NCBI GenBank assembly: GCA_947499565.1
Contig: CANMOV010000002.1
Location: 62,001-126,000, forward strand
Reading direction: 5' to 3'
Length of the DNA stretch: 64,000 bases
From: an uncultured Croceitalea sp.
GTDB lineage: Bacteria > Bacteroidota > Bacteroidia > Flavobacteriales > Flavobacteriaceae
Below the pieces are notes generated by a model, which made no database searches, was not told the origin of the DNA, and was given only the letters and a program-made list of their open reading frames with translations. Position 1 is the stretch's first letter. Each line of letters starts with the position of its first letter. The translations under genes were made by a program, and so were the position numbers. Below are positions 8,291 through 15,993 of the stretch, piece after piece.

Positions 8291-8436
8291 TTCTCGATGC
8301 TTTTTAGAGGGAAAAGCTCGAATTGATGGGTCTTTAGTTCTAAAATTAAGTCGAATTGACGATTTTTTTATCAGAATACAAAACAAGATTCTCACTGTTT
8401 AGATAAACCAACAGCGCCTTGTTTTAATAATGCCGA

Positions 8437-10221
8437 TTAATTGATTAAATCTCCTCGTAATTTTCTGAAATTTTTACGGGCCTGGGGAAAATAATAGCTG
8501 TCTTGGTAATTGTAAATAATTTTCTCGTAATGTGGCTTCGCCTTTTCTGGTTCATTAAGCTTGCTTTCATACAATTGTGCTAAATGAAAATGCGCATCAT
8601 CTGCTAAAATTCCAGAGGCATAAAACTCAATGATTTTTTGATAATTAAATTTTGCCGCATCATACTTTTTTTGAGATTCTAACAGTTCTGCCTGTTTTAA
8701 AAGTGCCTCATCCTCAATCTTTTCACCTTTGTGGTTTTGTAAAATATCTTCTAAACCATCAATAGCGCTTTGCGTTTTATTTTGATAGGCTAATAAATCT
8801 GCGCGTGCATATTTTTTTAAAGCTGTTTGTGTAGAATCTTCTAAAGAATTATCAGAAATTAAAAGACTCAGTTGCATCGCATCATTTGCAATTAATTGCG
8901 AAGTTGAACCTCGCAAAACTTTTAATTGCGTAAACGCCCAATCAAAATCACCTTTATAAAAACTGGTTTGTGCTACCTTAAAACGCGCATCTTGCCCAAT
9001 AACATCGTTTTTTAAGCTTTTCTGTATTTGCGAAAAGTAGATTAAGGCCTCATTAAAGCGTTGGTTATATACCAGAATATCACCAAGGGCTAATTTTACA
9101 TAGGCCTTACCAAAACGGCTAAGTGGCAAATCCAAGCCCTTTTTTAAGATATCTATTGCAGGCGCTGGCTTTTCTCTTTTAAAAGTTAAGAAATTAGCAT
9201 AGGCAATCTGCAGTTGCAATGTTTTACTTTGATAGCCGTAGGTTGCTATTAAACCTTCAAACTCTTTTTCAATTGAAGCTAGTTGTCTTTCATTGGCATC
9301 TAATAATTCAATATCAATTAGGCTGAGCTCTGCATTTAGTTTAGTTCCCGGACTGGTAGCTTTCTCTCTTATATAACTAAATACTGTTTTTGCAATTTCG
9401 ATGGCATCATTTTCCTGTGCAATTTCTCCTAGATTTTTAAGACGGTCTAGCGAGGCTTCATCCGTGCGTTTAAAAATGGCTTTCTCCTGGGTAAAAGCAC
9501 TTTTGTATTGTTTCTGTTGTACAAAAAGCCAACTTAACAATTCGTTCCAGAGGATATCTGGATACTTTTGGGCATTTTGCAATAGCACTTTTCTAAGGAT
9601 ACCATTATTTGCATTATCCTGCTCGTCTGTAATAAAATCATCGATGTTTCTAAGGACATTGGAACGCGATGATTTTCCTTCGTAAATAAGTTTTAAATAG
9701 GACTGAAACATTTTTTCAACGTCTCCCTGTTCTCCATAAATACGTGCCAGTTGAAAATCGTAATTCAATTCTGGTTTTAGTCGCATTGCTTTGGAATAAG
9801 CAGCAATGGCCTCATCTAAAAGTGCATATTTTTGAAAACGATACCCCACGCTATAGCCAAAATTGGGATTTTCTTCTAAGGCATTTATTGCCTTTTGGAA
9901 ATATTCTGAAGCTTTTTCTGGTAGTCCTTGTAGTCTATAGTTATATCCTAGTTCTATATAAAATGTGGGGAAAGTAAACTCTTCTTGAATTTTCTTTAAA
10001 AGAAAATTCTCTGCATCCTCATACCGCTCTAATTGCTGGTAGCAAGCAATAAGCCCTTCTGAATAATCGGTGCGTCTAGGATTCTTTTGTACTAATCGCT
10101 CATAAAAAGTAACTGCTTTTTCAAACTCGCCATCGGCAAAGTACTGTTTTGCTAAAAAGTCTTCTTGTCCATTTATAGTAACAAGAAAAAAGAAGCAGAA
10201 AAAACTAAGTAGATATCGCAT
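8437..10221 (-). CDS. Secreted/periplasmic tetratricopeptide repeat protein
   Basis: 594 residues, ATG at 10219-10221. A signal peptide (MRYLLSFFCFFFLVTINGQ) is followed by TPR units along the whole protein, for example at about 24-55, 60-85, 92-118, 138-165, 370-400 and 535-590. The C-terminal repeats resemble YbgF/BamD-type TPRs (DDAHFHLAQLYESKL, YYFPQARKNFRKLRG). It probably acts as a periplasmic scaffold. It ends 228 bp before the DUF4286 gene. Upstream, the cassette-like repeat array begins 61 bp from its start codon. Confidence 0.85.
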   Translation of the reverse strand: MRYLLSFFCFFFLVTINGQEDFLAKQYFADGEFEKAVTFYERLVQKNPRRTDYSEGLIACYQQLERYEDAENFLLKKIQEEFTFPTFYIELGYNYRLQGLPEKASEYFQKAINALEENPNFGYSVGYRFQKYALLDEAIAAYSKAMRLKPELNYDFQLARIYGEQGDVEKMFQSYLKLIYEGKSSRSNVLRNIDDFITDEQDNANNGILRKVLLQNAQKYPDILWNELLSWLFVQQKQYKSAFTQEKAIFKRTDEASLDRLKNLGEIAQENDAIEIAKTVFSYIREKATSPGTKLNAELSLIDIELLDANERQLASIEKEFEGLIATYGYQSKTLQLQIAYANFLTFKREKPAPAIDILKKGLDLPLSRFGKAYVKLALGDILVYNQRFNEALIYFSQIQKSLKNDVIGQDARFKVAQTSFYKGDFDWAFTQLKVLRGSTSQLIANDAMQLSLLISDNSLEDSTQTALKKYARADLLAYQNKTQSAIDGLEDILQNHKGEKIEDEALLKQAELLESQKKYDAAKFNYQKIIEFYASGILADDAHFHLAQLYESKLNEPEKAKPHYEKIIYNYQDSYYFPQARKNFRKLRGDLIN

Positions 10222-10282
10222 TACTCAAAGATAACGTAGAAAACAGGACTGACGTGTTAAGTGATTCTGAAATTAACTAATT

Positions 10283-10611
10283 AACTACAGCGCTAAACGT
10301 AGTGCTGTGATTTCTACGGAAATATAGCAAAATCCTTTTAACAATGCTGTGTGAAACGGACTTCCGTATAATCACGCTGCATTGTTCACCAAGGAGTCCG
10401 CGATAGCGGACGTTTCCTTGCTGGATTTTGCGTTATTGGGGGTATAAATTACAGTATCACCGAGCGTAGCGACCGATGAACACCCTAAAAATAATAAAGT
10501 CCGTGAATAAATTACTTTTAGCCGGCCGTTCTTGTCTGTTTTGGCTCGAAGCCCACCTGGCGGTGATTTTAAGGTATAGTGGTTGGGGTAATTTGGTTTA
10601 GCGCTGTAGTT
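10283..10611. repeat. Long structured repeat, copy 1 (attC-like)
   Basis: 329 bp bounded by the inverted termini AACTACAGCGCTAAAC and GTTTAGCGCTGTAGTT. Inside are two strong hairpins: arms at 10340-10386 (AACAATGC... / ...GCATTGTT, with an inner ACGGA/TCCGT stem), and 10391-10419 (AAGGAGTCCGC / GCGGACGTTTCCTT). Copy 3 at 12871-13149 is nearly identical apart from a 50-bp length difference. Confidence 0.9.
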
Positions 10612-10685
10612 CGAGTCGATTCTTTAAGATGCATTGCAACGTAGTTGCGCAGATTAAAGTTCACCGCAGGTGAATTGACTCGAAC
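10609..10685. repeat. 77-bp element bounded by GTTCGAGTC/GACTCGAAC, copy 1
   Basis: The termini GTTCGAGTC and GACTCGAAC are perfect 9-bp inverted repeats and share GTT/AAC ends with the gene cassettes. Inside are two small dyads (GCAACGTAGTTGC and TTCACCGCAGGTGAA). It contains no ORF, so it is comparable to an empty cassette. A copy with one substitution is at 13147-13223. Confidence 0.85.
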
Positions 10686-10740
10686 GTCTCGTGTATGAAT
10701 CGTATTGGCGTTCAGCCAATATGATTTCATACACCTTGTT
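10683..10740. repeat. 58-bp attC-like palindromic site
   Basis: From AAC (end of GACTCGAAC) to GTT (start of GTTGTGCG) the sequence is a near-perfect hairpin. The left arm GTGTATGAATCGTATTGGC at 10691-10709 pairs with the right arm at 10715-10734, with loop GTTCA and one unpaired base in the stem. The size and the AAC...GTT boundaries are those of minimal integron attC sites. Confidence 0.75.
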
Positions 10741-10749
10741 GTGCGTTCG

Positions 10750-11271
10750 TTATTTTTTATTCATTAAATTCTTTTGGAATTCAGCATTTCGCTTTTCCCA
10801 TTCTACCTTTTCTATCTCGTAAAACTTTTCAAAGTCCGATAACATTTTTAGGTAATCAGTCTTGGTAAATTCAAGTTTATTCATTTTATCAAACCATTTG
10901 ACTTGGGAGCCAACTTTTTCAGGCTCAAATTCAGTTGTTTTGTCAATTCCAATCCTATTCCATTTTATGGTATTCTCACAATTCTGTATTTCCGCAACAA
11001 TTAGAGTACAAGAAAAATCGAGGTCGTCAGGGCACATTAGAATAGGGCAGATAGTAGTTTCGTTTACTTCAGGTAAAATTCTTTTCTTAACAACTTTTTC
11101 CTCTTGGGGTATTTCCATTCCAAAGAGTAAAGTTGGAATTGTTCCTCCATAAAACTTGTCAGGATATAGTTCTTCAAGTTTTTCATCAAGCCAATAATTG
11201 TCAATTCGATAGTTGGCAAAATCATCAGCTTCATATTCACTTTTATCTATTTCAACTTTTATCGTATTCAT
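10750..11271 (-). CDS. Hypothetical cytosolic protein, cassette cargo 1
   Basis: 173 residues, ATG at 11269-11271. No signal peptide or transmembrane segment is seen. The protein is acidic, with a Lys/Glu-rich helical C-terminus (about 140-173), and contains PILMCPDDLDFSCTLIVAEI in its middle. I do not recognise a family; the composition resembles small immunity- or effector-type proteins, but that is only an impression. The ORF fills the space between the core sites GTTGTGCG (10738) and CGCACAAC (11288), which leaves 12 bp after the stop and 16 bp before the start. This tight packing is typical of a gene cassette. Confidence 0.7.
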   Translation of the reverse strand: MNTIKVEIDKSEYEADDFANYRIDNYWLDEKLEELYPDKFYGGTIPTLLFGMEIPQEEKVVKKRILPEVNETTICPILMCPDDLDFSCTLIVAEIQNCENTIKWNRIGIDKTTEFEPEKVGSQVKWFDKMNKLEFTKTDYLKMLSDFEKFYEIEKVEWEKRNAEFQKNLMNKK

Positions 11272-11292
11272 TGGTTTTTCTTAATGACGCAC

Positions 11293-11745
11293 AACTACAG
11301 CGCTAAACGTAGTGCTGTGATTTCTACGGAAATATAGCAAAATTCGTTTAACAATGTTATGCGAATTGGTCATCCGTTTAATCACATATCATTGTTCGCC
11401 AAGGAGTCCGCGCGAGCGGACGTTCCCTTGAGGATGCGGTATTGGGATTAAAATTGGACGTACCAGATTGCAGTATAGCGTCCTGATATGTTGCGTTGCT
11501 ATGCCTTAGCGGCGTTATTTACAGATAAGTTTTTTATCCTAGGCATTGCGCAATCTGACAGAGCGCGACGATGATTGGTACGGGAGTTAAAAGTAGTGAA
11601 CTTTTGATTGAGTACTTAGCCAAAACTTTTTGTTTGTTTCTAATTTTTTGTTTCAAAAGCCAAATCCAAAAGATTTGGCGGAGTTAGCTGAAGTTCGAGG
11701 TTTATATCTTAAGCAGCTATACCCGTATTAATTATAGGTATTGTT
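11293..11745. repeat. Long structured repeat, copy 2 (diverged attC-like)
   Basis: It begins with the same AACTACAGCGCTAAACG terminus and carries the two hairpins of copy 1 in diverged but still pairing form (11350-11396 and 11401-11429). After about 11450 the sequence departs from copies 1 and 3 and includes other dyads, such as CGTACCA...TTGGTACG and ATACC/GGTAT near the right end. It ends at the GTT of GTTAGCAAA (11743). The 543-bp gap between cargo genes 1 and 2 is filled by this element and holds no credible ORF. Confidence 0.8.
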
Positions 11746-11814
11746 AGCAAATCGTTTTATTATTTGAGTTTGAGTAAGCAATCCAGATATATTTAAACAG
11801 ACTTTTTTCTTATC

Positions 11815-12195
11815 TCAATTTAATTTTTGAAGCTCTATAAAGATTGCCCCAAACGTAGTGTCGTGCATTTCACCAAGATATTTTTTAACTTCAAGAGAAA
11901 GGATGGTAGAATTCAATTGGTAGGACCCTTTAACAACTTTGAATCCCTCATCAAATTCAATCGTTTTATTTTTTGAGTTAATCGTCCATTTTCCTTCAAG
12001 AATATCATCTTCAAAATGATTTACGTAGGTTCCATCTTTTTTCAGCTCGTAAGTGTATATATAATCTCCTTCCTTTAATTCATTACCTCTCTCACTCTGT
12101 AGCGAAATTATTTCCCATTTACCAACCATTGAATTCTTATCAGTACTACACGAAAGAAATAGTAAAAAAAAGATGATTATGATGTATTTTTTCAT
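11815..12195 (-). CDS. Lipocalin-like lipoprotein, cassette cargo 2
   Basis: 126 residues, ATG at 12193-12195. A lipoprotein signal peptide ends in the lipobox LSCS, giving Cys16 as the lipidated residue. The mature part (MVGKWEIISLQ..., GTYVNHFEDDILEGKWTINSKNKTIEF, LEVKKYLGE) has the alternating pattern of Bacteroidota lipocalin-like domains (DUF4488/DUF5004 type), small beta-barrels on the outer or inner membrane. The gene lies between cores GTTAGCAAA (11743) and TTTGCTAAC (12219), a different core pair from its neighbours. The function is unknown. Confidence 0.75.
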   Translation of the reverse strand: MKKYIIIIFFLLFLSCSTDKNSMVGKWEIISLQSERGNELKEGDYIYTYELKKDGTYVNHFEDDILEGKWTINSKNKTIEFDEGFKVVKGSYQLNSTILSLEVKKYLGEMHDTTFGAIFIELQKLN

Positions 12196-12224
12196 AATAG
12201 ATTATTATTTCGGAAATGTTTGCT

Positions 12225-12346
12225 AACGGTTTGTGTATGATTAGTTGCGGGATGGTTCGTAAGAAACATTCCGCTGTTGGCTAAGATAATTAATGCGAGT
12301 GATTTTCCGAAGTGAAAATCCGAAGCAATTAATTATACACGGTGTT
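12225..12346. repeat. 122-bp attC-like palindromic site
   Basis: It runs from the AAC of TTTGCTAAC to the GTT of GTTGTGCATA. Arms GTGTATGATTAGTTGC (12233-12248) and GCAATTAATTATACAC (12325-12340) pair over 16 bp with few mismatches. A second hairpin, GATTTTC/GAAAATC, lies at 12301-12320 inside. The outer arm starts with GTGTATGA, as in the 58-bp site at 10683, so both belong to one sequence family. Confidence 0.75.
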
Positions 12347-12359
12347 GTGCATAGTACAT

Positions 12360-12854
12360 TTATTCGTTCGAAATTTTGCTTATTCTCGCAACAATATGTC
12401 TTGATTCGGGCCCTCTATTATCAATTAGCCTCCAAAATTCATTGTATTCCGATTTGCTAGAGTTTGTCGGAATTATTTGTAATTCCATTTGATTATTAAA
12501 TCCAATGTTTAATCCACCAATTCCATCTTTAACTACCGTTGAAACAATTAAATCATTTGAATTTATTAGACTTTTTAACTTTTCATCTCTCAAATTCCCG
12601 TTTTCATAATCAAAATCCATTTCAGATTTATTTTCAGAATTAGGTTCATACAAATCATTACTTCCAATTAATATTCCTTTTCCGTTAATTATTCTCCAAT
12701 CCGTTTGGATATGAAGTCCAAATTCTCCAATATTTTGCTTCTTACTATTGGTTTTAAATCCGAATTTTAGGCATTCCATATCCGCATTCCTCGTAGTTTG
12801 AGCAAATTTAAGTCCGATTAATTCTTGAAGAGTATTTTCTATTTGAACTTTCAT
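12360..12854 (-). CDS. Hypothetical cytosolic protein, cassette cargo 3
   Basis: 164 residues from the ATG at 12852-12854. A TTG further upstream (12872) lies inside the flanking repeat and is rejected as start. No signal peptide or membrane segment is seen. The sequence has a helical start (MKVQIENTLQELIGLKF) and beta-rich middle and end (FGLHIQTDWRIING, GIGGLNIGFNNQMELQIIP). I do not recognise a family. The ORF lies between GTTGTGCATA (12344) and TATGCACAAC (12864), with the stop and start 7 and 9 bp from these cores, which is cassette-like packing. Confidence 0.7.
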   Translation of the reverse strand: MKVQIENTLQELIGLKFAQTTRNADMECLKFGFKTNSKKQNIGEFGLHIQTDWRIINGKGILIGSNDLYEPNSENKSEMDFDYENGNLRDEKLKSLINSNDLIVSTVVKDGIGGLNIGFNNQMELQIIPTNSSKSEYNEFWRLIDNRGPESRHIVARISKISNE

Positions 12855-12870
12855 TTTTCGTATTATGCAC

Positions 12871-13149
12871 AACTACAGCGCTAAACGTAGTGCTGTGATT
12901 TCTACGGAAATATAGCAAAATCCTTTTAACAATGCTGTGTGAAACGGACTTCCGTATAATCACGCTGCATTGTTCACCAAGGAGTCCGCGATAGCGGACG
13001 TTTCCTTGCTGGATTTTGCGTTATTGGGAGTATAAATTACAGTACCAAATTACTTTTAGCCGGCCGTTCTTGTCTGTTTTGGCTCGAAGCCCACCTAGCG
13101 GTGATTTTAAGGTATAGTGGTTGGGGTAATTTGGTTTAGCGCTGTAGTT
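12871..13149. repeat. Long structured repeat, copy 3 (attC-like)
   Basis: 279 bp with the same AACTACAGCGCTAAAC / GTTTAGCGCTGTAGTT termini as copy 1 and near identity to it: two substitutions were found outside a segment of 52 bp in copy 1 (10457-10508) that is replaced by 2 bp here. Hairpins are at 12928-12974 and 12979-13007. The near identity indicates recent duplication or gene conversion. Confidence 0.9.
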
Positions 13150-13223
13150 CGAGTCGATTCTTTAAGATGCATTGCAACATAGTTGCGCAGATTAAAGTTC
13201 ACCGCAGGTGAATTGACTCGAAC
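13147..13223. repeat. 77-bp element bounded by GTTCGAGTC/GACTCGAAC, copy 2
   Basis: It differs from copy 1 (10609-10685) by a single substitution. It closes the array on the right. The next 130 bp before the serS stop codon contain only a 20-bp near-palindrome centred on ACTAGT (13231-13250) and AT-rich sequence. Confidence 0.85.
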
Positions 13224-13353
13224 AATTGTATATAGTCACTAGTAACTATATTTCTTTTATAAGTGGAATTTAGTAAAATCACCACAAATAGAATAAGTTA
13301 CGGTACATTAACAGTATAGTATTCGAATAATATACGTTTACAAACGCTTACAA

Positions 13354-14622
13354 TTAAATCCTATCAAACCCGCAATACGGTACTAAAACTTCTGGAATTT
13401 GAATGCCATCTGCTGTTTGGTAGTTTTCTAAAATACCTGCAAGAACACGGGGTAATGCTAATGAACTTCCGTTTAAGGTATGTGCCAATTGGTTTTTGCC
13501 ATTTTCATCTTTAAAACGGAGTTTTAAGCGATTGGCTTGGTAGGTTTCAAAATTAGAAACAGAGCTAATTTCTAACCAACGGTCTTGGGCTGTTGAGAAA
13601 ACCTCAAAATCATAAGTGAGGGCAGCGGTAAATCCTAAATCGCCCCCACATAAACGTAGAATACGAAAAGGTAGTTTTAATTCCCTAAGGATATTTTTTA
13701 CATGTGCTACCATGCCGTCTAAAGCGGCATAAGAATTTTTAGGGTGCTCCACGCGCACTATCTCAACCTTATCAAACTGGTGTAATCTATTTAGTCCGCG
13801 AACATGTGCTCCATAACTACCTGCTTCACGTCTAAAACAAGGCGTGTAACCTGTGTAGGTGATCGGGAAGTCTTCCTCTTTTACAATTTCATTTCTAAAA
13901 ATATTGGTTACAGGAACTTCTGCCGTGGGAATTAAATACAAATCGTCTGCCTGCACATGATACATTTGCCCTTCTTTATCTGGCAATTGGCCTGTGCCAT
14001 AACCTGATGCTTCATTCACCAAATGCGGAACTTGAATTTCCGTATAACCAGCTTCTGTATTCTTATCTAAGAAATAAGAGATTAACGCACGTTGTAACCG
14101 TGCTCCTTTTCCTTTATACACAGGAAAACCAGCCCCGGTAATTTTTACGCCTAGTTCAAAATCTATGATATCATGCTTTTTTGCTAACTCCCAGTGTGGT
14201 AATGCACCTTCTACTAAGGTTGGAATGTCCCCTTCTTTAAAAATCTCCTCATTATCTTCTTCACTACTACCTGCTGGAACAGACTCATGTGGAACATTAG
14301 GGATTTGATACAACAAGTTTTGTAATTCTTCTGCAGTAGTATTTAAATCATCCCCCAGTTTTTTAGAAGCCTCTTTTAATGCTGTAGTTTTTGCTTTCAA
14401 CGCATTCGCTTCGCTTGCTTTACCACTTTTAAATAGCATTCCAATTTCTTTAGAAAGCTTGTTGGATTCAGCTAGTGTGCTATCTAATTCTGTTTGTATA
14501 CTACGTCGCTTTTCATCTAGCTGTAATACGCCATTTAGCATGGCGTCTGCATCTACATTGCGCTTTTTTAGTGCCGTTACTATAGCATCTTTATCTTCTC
14601 TTATCGTTTGCAGCTGAAGCAT
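13354..14622 (-). CDS. serS: Seryl-tRNA synthetase
   Basis: 422 residues, ATG at 14620-14622, normal family length. The N-terminal tRNA-binding coiled coil spans about 28-105. Class II motif 2 (FRREAGSYGAHVRGLNRLHQF) and motif 3 (HTLNGSSLALPRVLAGILENYQ) are intact. It charges tRNA-Ser and tRNA-Sec with serine in the cytosol. The gene lies 54 bp downstream of the HTTM gene, and the cassette-like array sits directly beyond its 3' end. Confidence 0.97.
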   Translation of the reverse strand: MLQLQTIREDKDAIVTALKKRNVDADAMLNGVLQLDEKRRSIQTELDSTLAESNKLSKEIGMLFKSGKASEANALKAKTTALKEASKKLGDDLNTTAEELQNLLYQIPNVPHESVPAGSSEEDNEEIFKEGDIPTLVEGALPHWELAKKHDIIDFELGVKITGAGFPVYKGKGARLQRALISYFLDKNTEAGYTEIQVPHLVNEASGYGTGQLPDKEGQMYHVQADDLYLIPTAEVPVTNIFRNEIVKEEDFPITYTGYTPCFRREAGSYGAHVRGLNRLHQFDKVEIVRVEHPKNSYAALDGMVAHVKNILRELKLPFRILRLCGGDLGFTAALTYDFEVFSTAQDRWLEISSVSNFETYQANRLKLRFKDENGKNQLAHTLNGSSLALPRVLAGILENYQTADGIQIPEVLVPYCGFDRI

Positions 14623-14676
14623 GAATTCTGTTTTGGTGAAGCAAATTTAGGACAATAGCAAAGATTAAAAAGAAAT

Positions 14677-15993
14677 TTATTCTTCTTTAGCGGGTAAAAT
14701 CCAATCGTGATGCGAAAAATGCTTCCAAGGAACGTTAGCTAAATCAATAGTTGGGTCTATAAATTCGCGGTATTTAGCTTTATTGACCCTAACTTTATTA
14801 ATAACATAAACACCTACTTCTTTACCTTCTTTTGCACTTTCTTTTTTCAGGTGTTGTGCAAACTGCCAAGTAAAATCTGGGTAACAGGCTACTTTTCGTT
14901 TTTGCTTTTTGGTTAAATAATCGTCTAATTTAACCTGCTCTCGTTTTCCAGTAGCTTTATCCTCTACAAAAACACGAATGCTACCCACTCTACTTCTAAG
15001 CATCATTCGCCAACTTAAGCGGTGTCCTTCCTCGGTCCATAAGACATTATCTTTAATAAAATAGTGGCGTAGGGGCAATGCTAACTGTATTAAAAAGTAA
15101 ATACCTAGCACACCTAATATCCATTTGTGATGCTGCGGTTTTTTATCATTTTGGGTAATGGAAATCTTCTTTTTTCTAAGGAATAAGTTTCTTATAGTTT
15201 GTGGATCAAAAAAGAACACACAAAAGGCTAAGGATAAGTAGGGGAAAATACCAATCCTAAAAACAAAACTATTGAATAAGTGAAAAAAGATGGCAAAAGC
15301 AAAAGCGACTTTGCGTGTAGGCTTAAATAATAAAACAGGGATAATTAAAAGATCAAAAAGAATACCAAAAATCGCAATACATTGATGTACCCATCTTTGT
15401 TGTAAAAACTCGCCTACCAGAAAGTATTCTTTTTTGTTCGCCATTAAAATTTCAATGATGCTAAAGTCTAACCAATCACCGTAAATTTTTGCAAGAGATG
15501 CATAGGTATACACGATAAAAAGTTGTAAAATAATAAGCCAGCGCACATAATTAAACATACTATCTTTTTCAATAGTAGGATTGTATTTTACGTCCATAGA
15601 ATAGCTACGATTTGCTGGTAAAAAAGCCATGATAAATGCTAAAAGCATTAAGAGATAGTAGTGGTTGTTGTAGGAAGTTTTTTGCATTAAATAGACCCCT
15701 GCCCATAGAAACGCAAAGGTTAACGCGCTATACCTGTATTTGTAACCTAGGGTAATTAAAACACCACAAAGCCCCATGATAAAAAAGTAAATGTACATAC
15801 CATTACCAGGTAAAGGCTGCAGCCATTCAAAACCAATAAACGAAAAGGTGAATTTGGGTTCTACAAGAGTCTTTCTAACCCAACCTGTAAGTATTGCTCC
15901 AAAGCATTCTGCACAAACCAGTAAACCGTAGAATATTCTAAATACGATTAGTTGAGCATTATCTATTCGTTTAAATAGAAACTGATTCAGCAT
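14677..15993 (-). CDS. HTTM domain integral membrane protein
   Basis: 438 residues, ATG at 15991-15993. Hydrophobic segments at about 15-35, 68-88, 92-108, 115-128, 147-166, 205-225, 230-255 and 290-308 precede a soluble C-terminal part of about 130 residues. This matches HTTM proteins (horizontally transferred transmembrane domain), related to vitamin K-dependent gamma-carboxylase. The activity of bacterial members is not established. The start codon follows the ribF stop with no gap, so the two genes are translationally linked. Confidence 0.8.
   Translation of the reverse strand: MLNQFLFKRIDNAQLIVFRIFYGLLVCAECFGAILTGWVRKTLVEPKFTFSFIGFEWLQPLPGNGMYIYFFIMGLCGVLITLGYKYRYSALTFAFLWAGVYLMQKTSYNNHYYLLMLLAFIMAFLPANRSYSMDVKYNPTIEKDSMFNYVRWLIILQLFIVYTYASLAKIYGDWLDFSIIEILMANKKEYFLVGEFLQQRWVHQCIAIFGILFDLLIIPVLLFKPTRKVAFAFAIFFHLFNSFVFRIGIFPYLSLAFCVFFFDPQTIRNLFLRKKKISITQNDKKPQHHKWILGVLGIYFLIQLALPLRHYFIKDNVLWTEEGHRLSWRMMLRSRVGSIRVFVEDKATGKREQVKLDDYLTKKQKRKVACYPDFTWQFAQHLKKESAKEGKEVGVYVINKVRVNKAKYREFIDPTIDLANVPWKHFSHHDWILPAKEE

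Larger units (their letters stand above)
10283..13223 (-). mobile_element. Candidate integron-like gene cassette array (three ORFs, no integrase in window)
   Basis: Between the TPR gene and serS lie three small unrelated ORFs, all on the minus strand. Each is enclosed by its own short inverted repeat: GTTGTGCG 10738-10745 / CGCACAAC 11288-11295; GTTAGCAAA 11743-11751 / TTTGCTAAC 12219-12227; GTTGTGCATA 12344-12353 / TATGCACAAC 12864-12873. Every left core begins GTT and every right core ends AAC, the invariant ends of integron core sites. The stretches between cassettes are self-complementary, as in attC sites. The cores do not fit GTTRRRY exactly and no integrase is visible, so the integron assignment is inference. 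Confidence 0.55.

Noticed and set aside
8189-8395. 68-residue minus-strand ORF over the GC-rich hairpin
   Set aside because: No family features, low-complexity translation and overlap with a repeat hairpin and the start of the DUF4286 gene; treated as chance.
10283-13223. Insertion sequence or MITE explanation for the repeats
   Set aside because: No transposase, no target-site duplications recognised, and the short inverted cores are specific to each cargo gene rather than shared as IS ends would be; still an open alternative for the long repeat itself.
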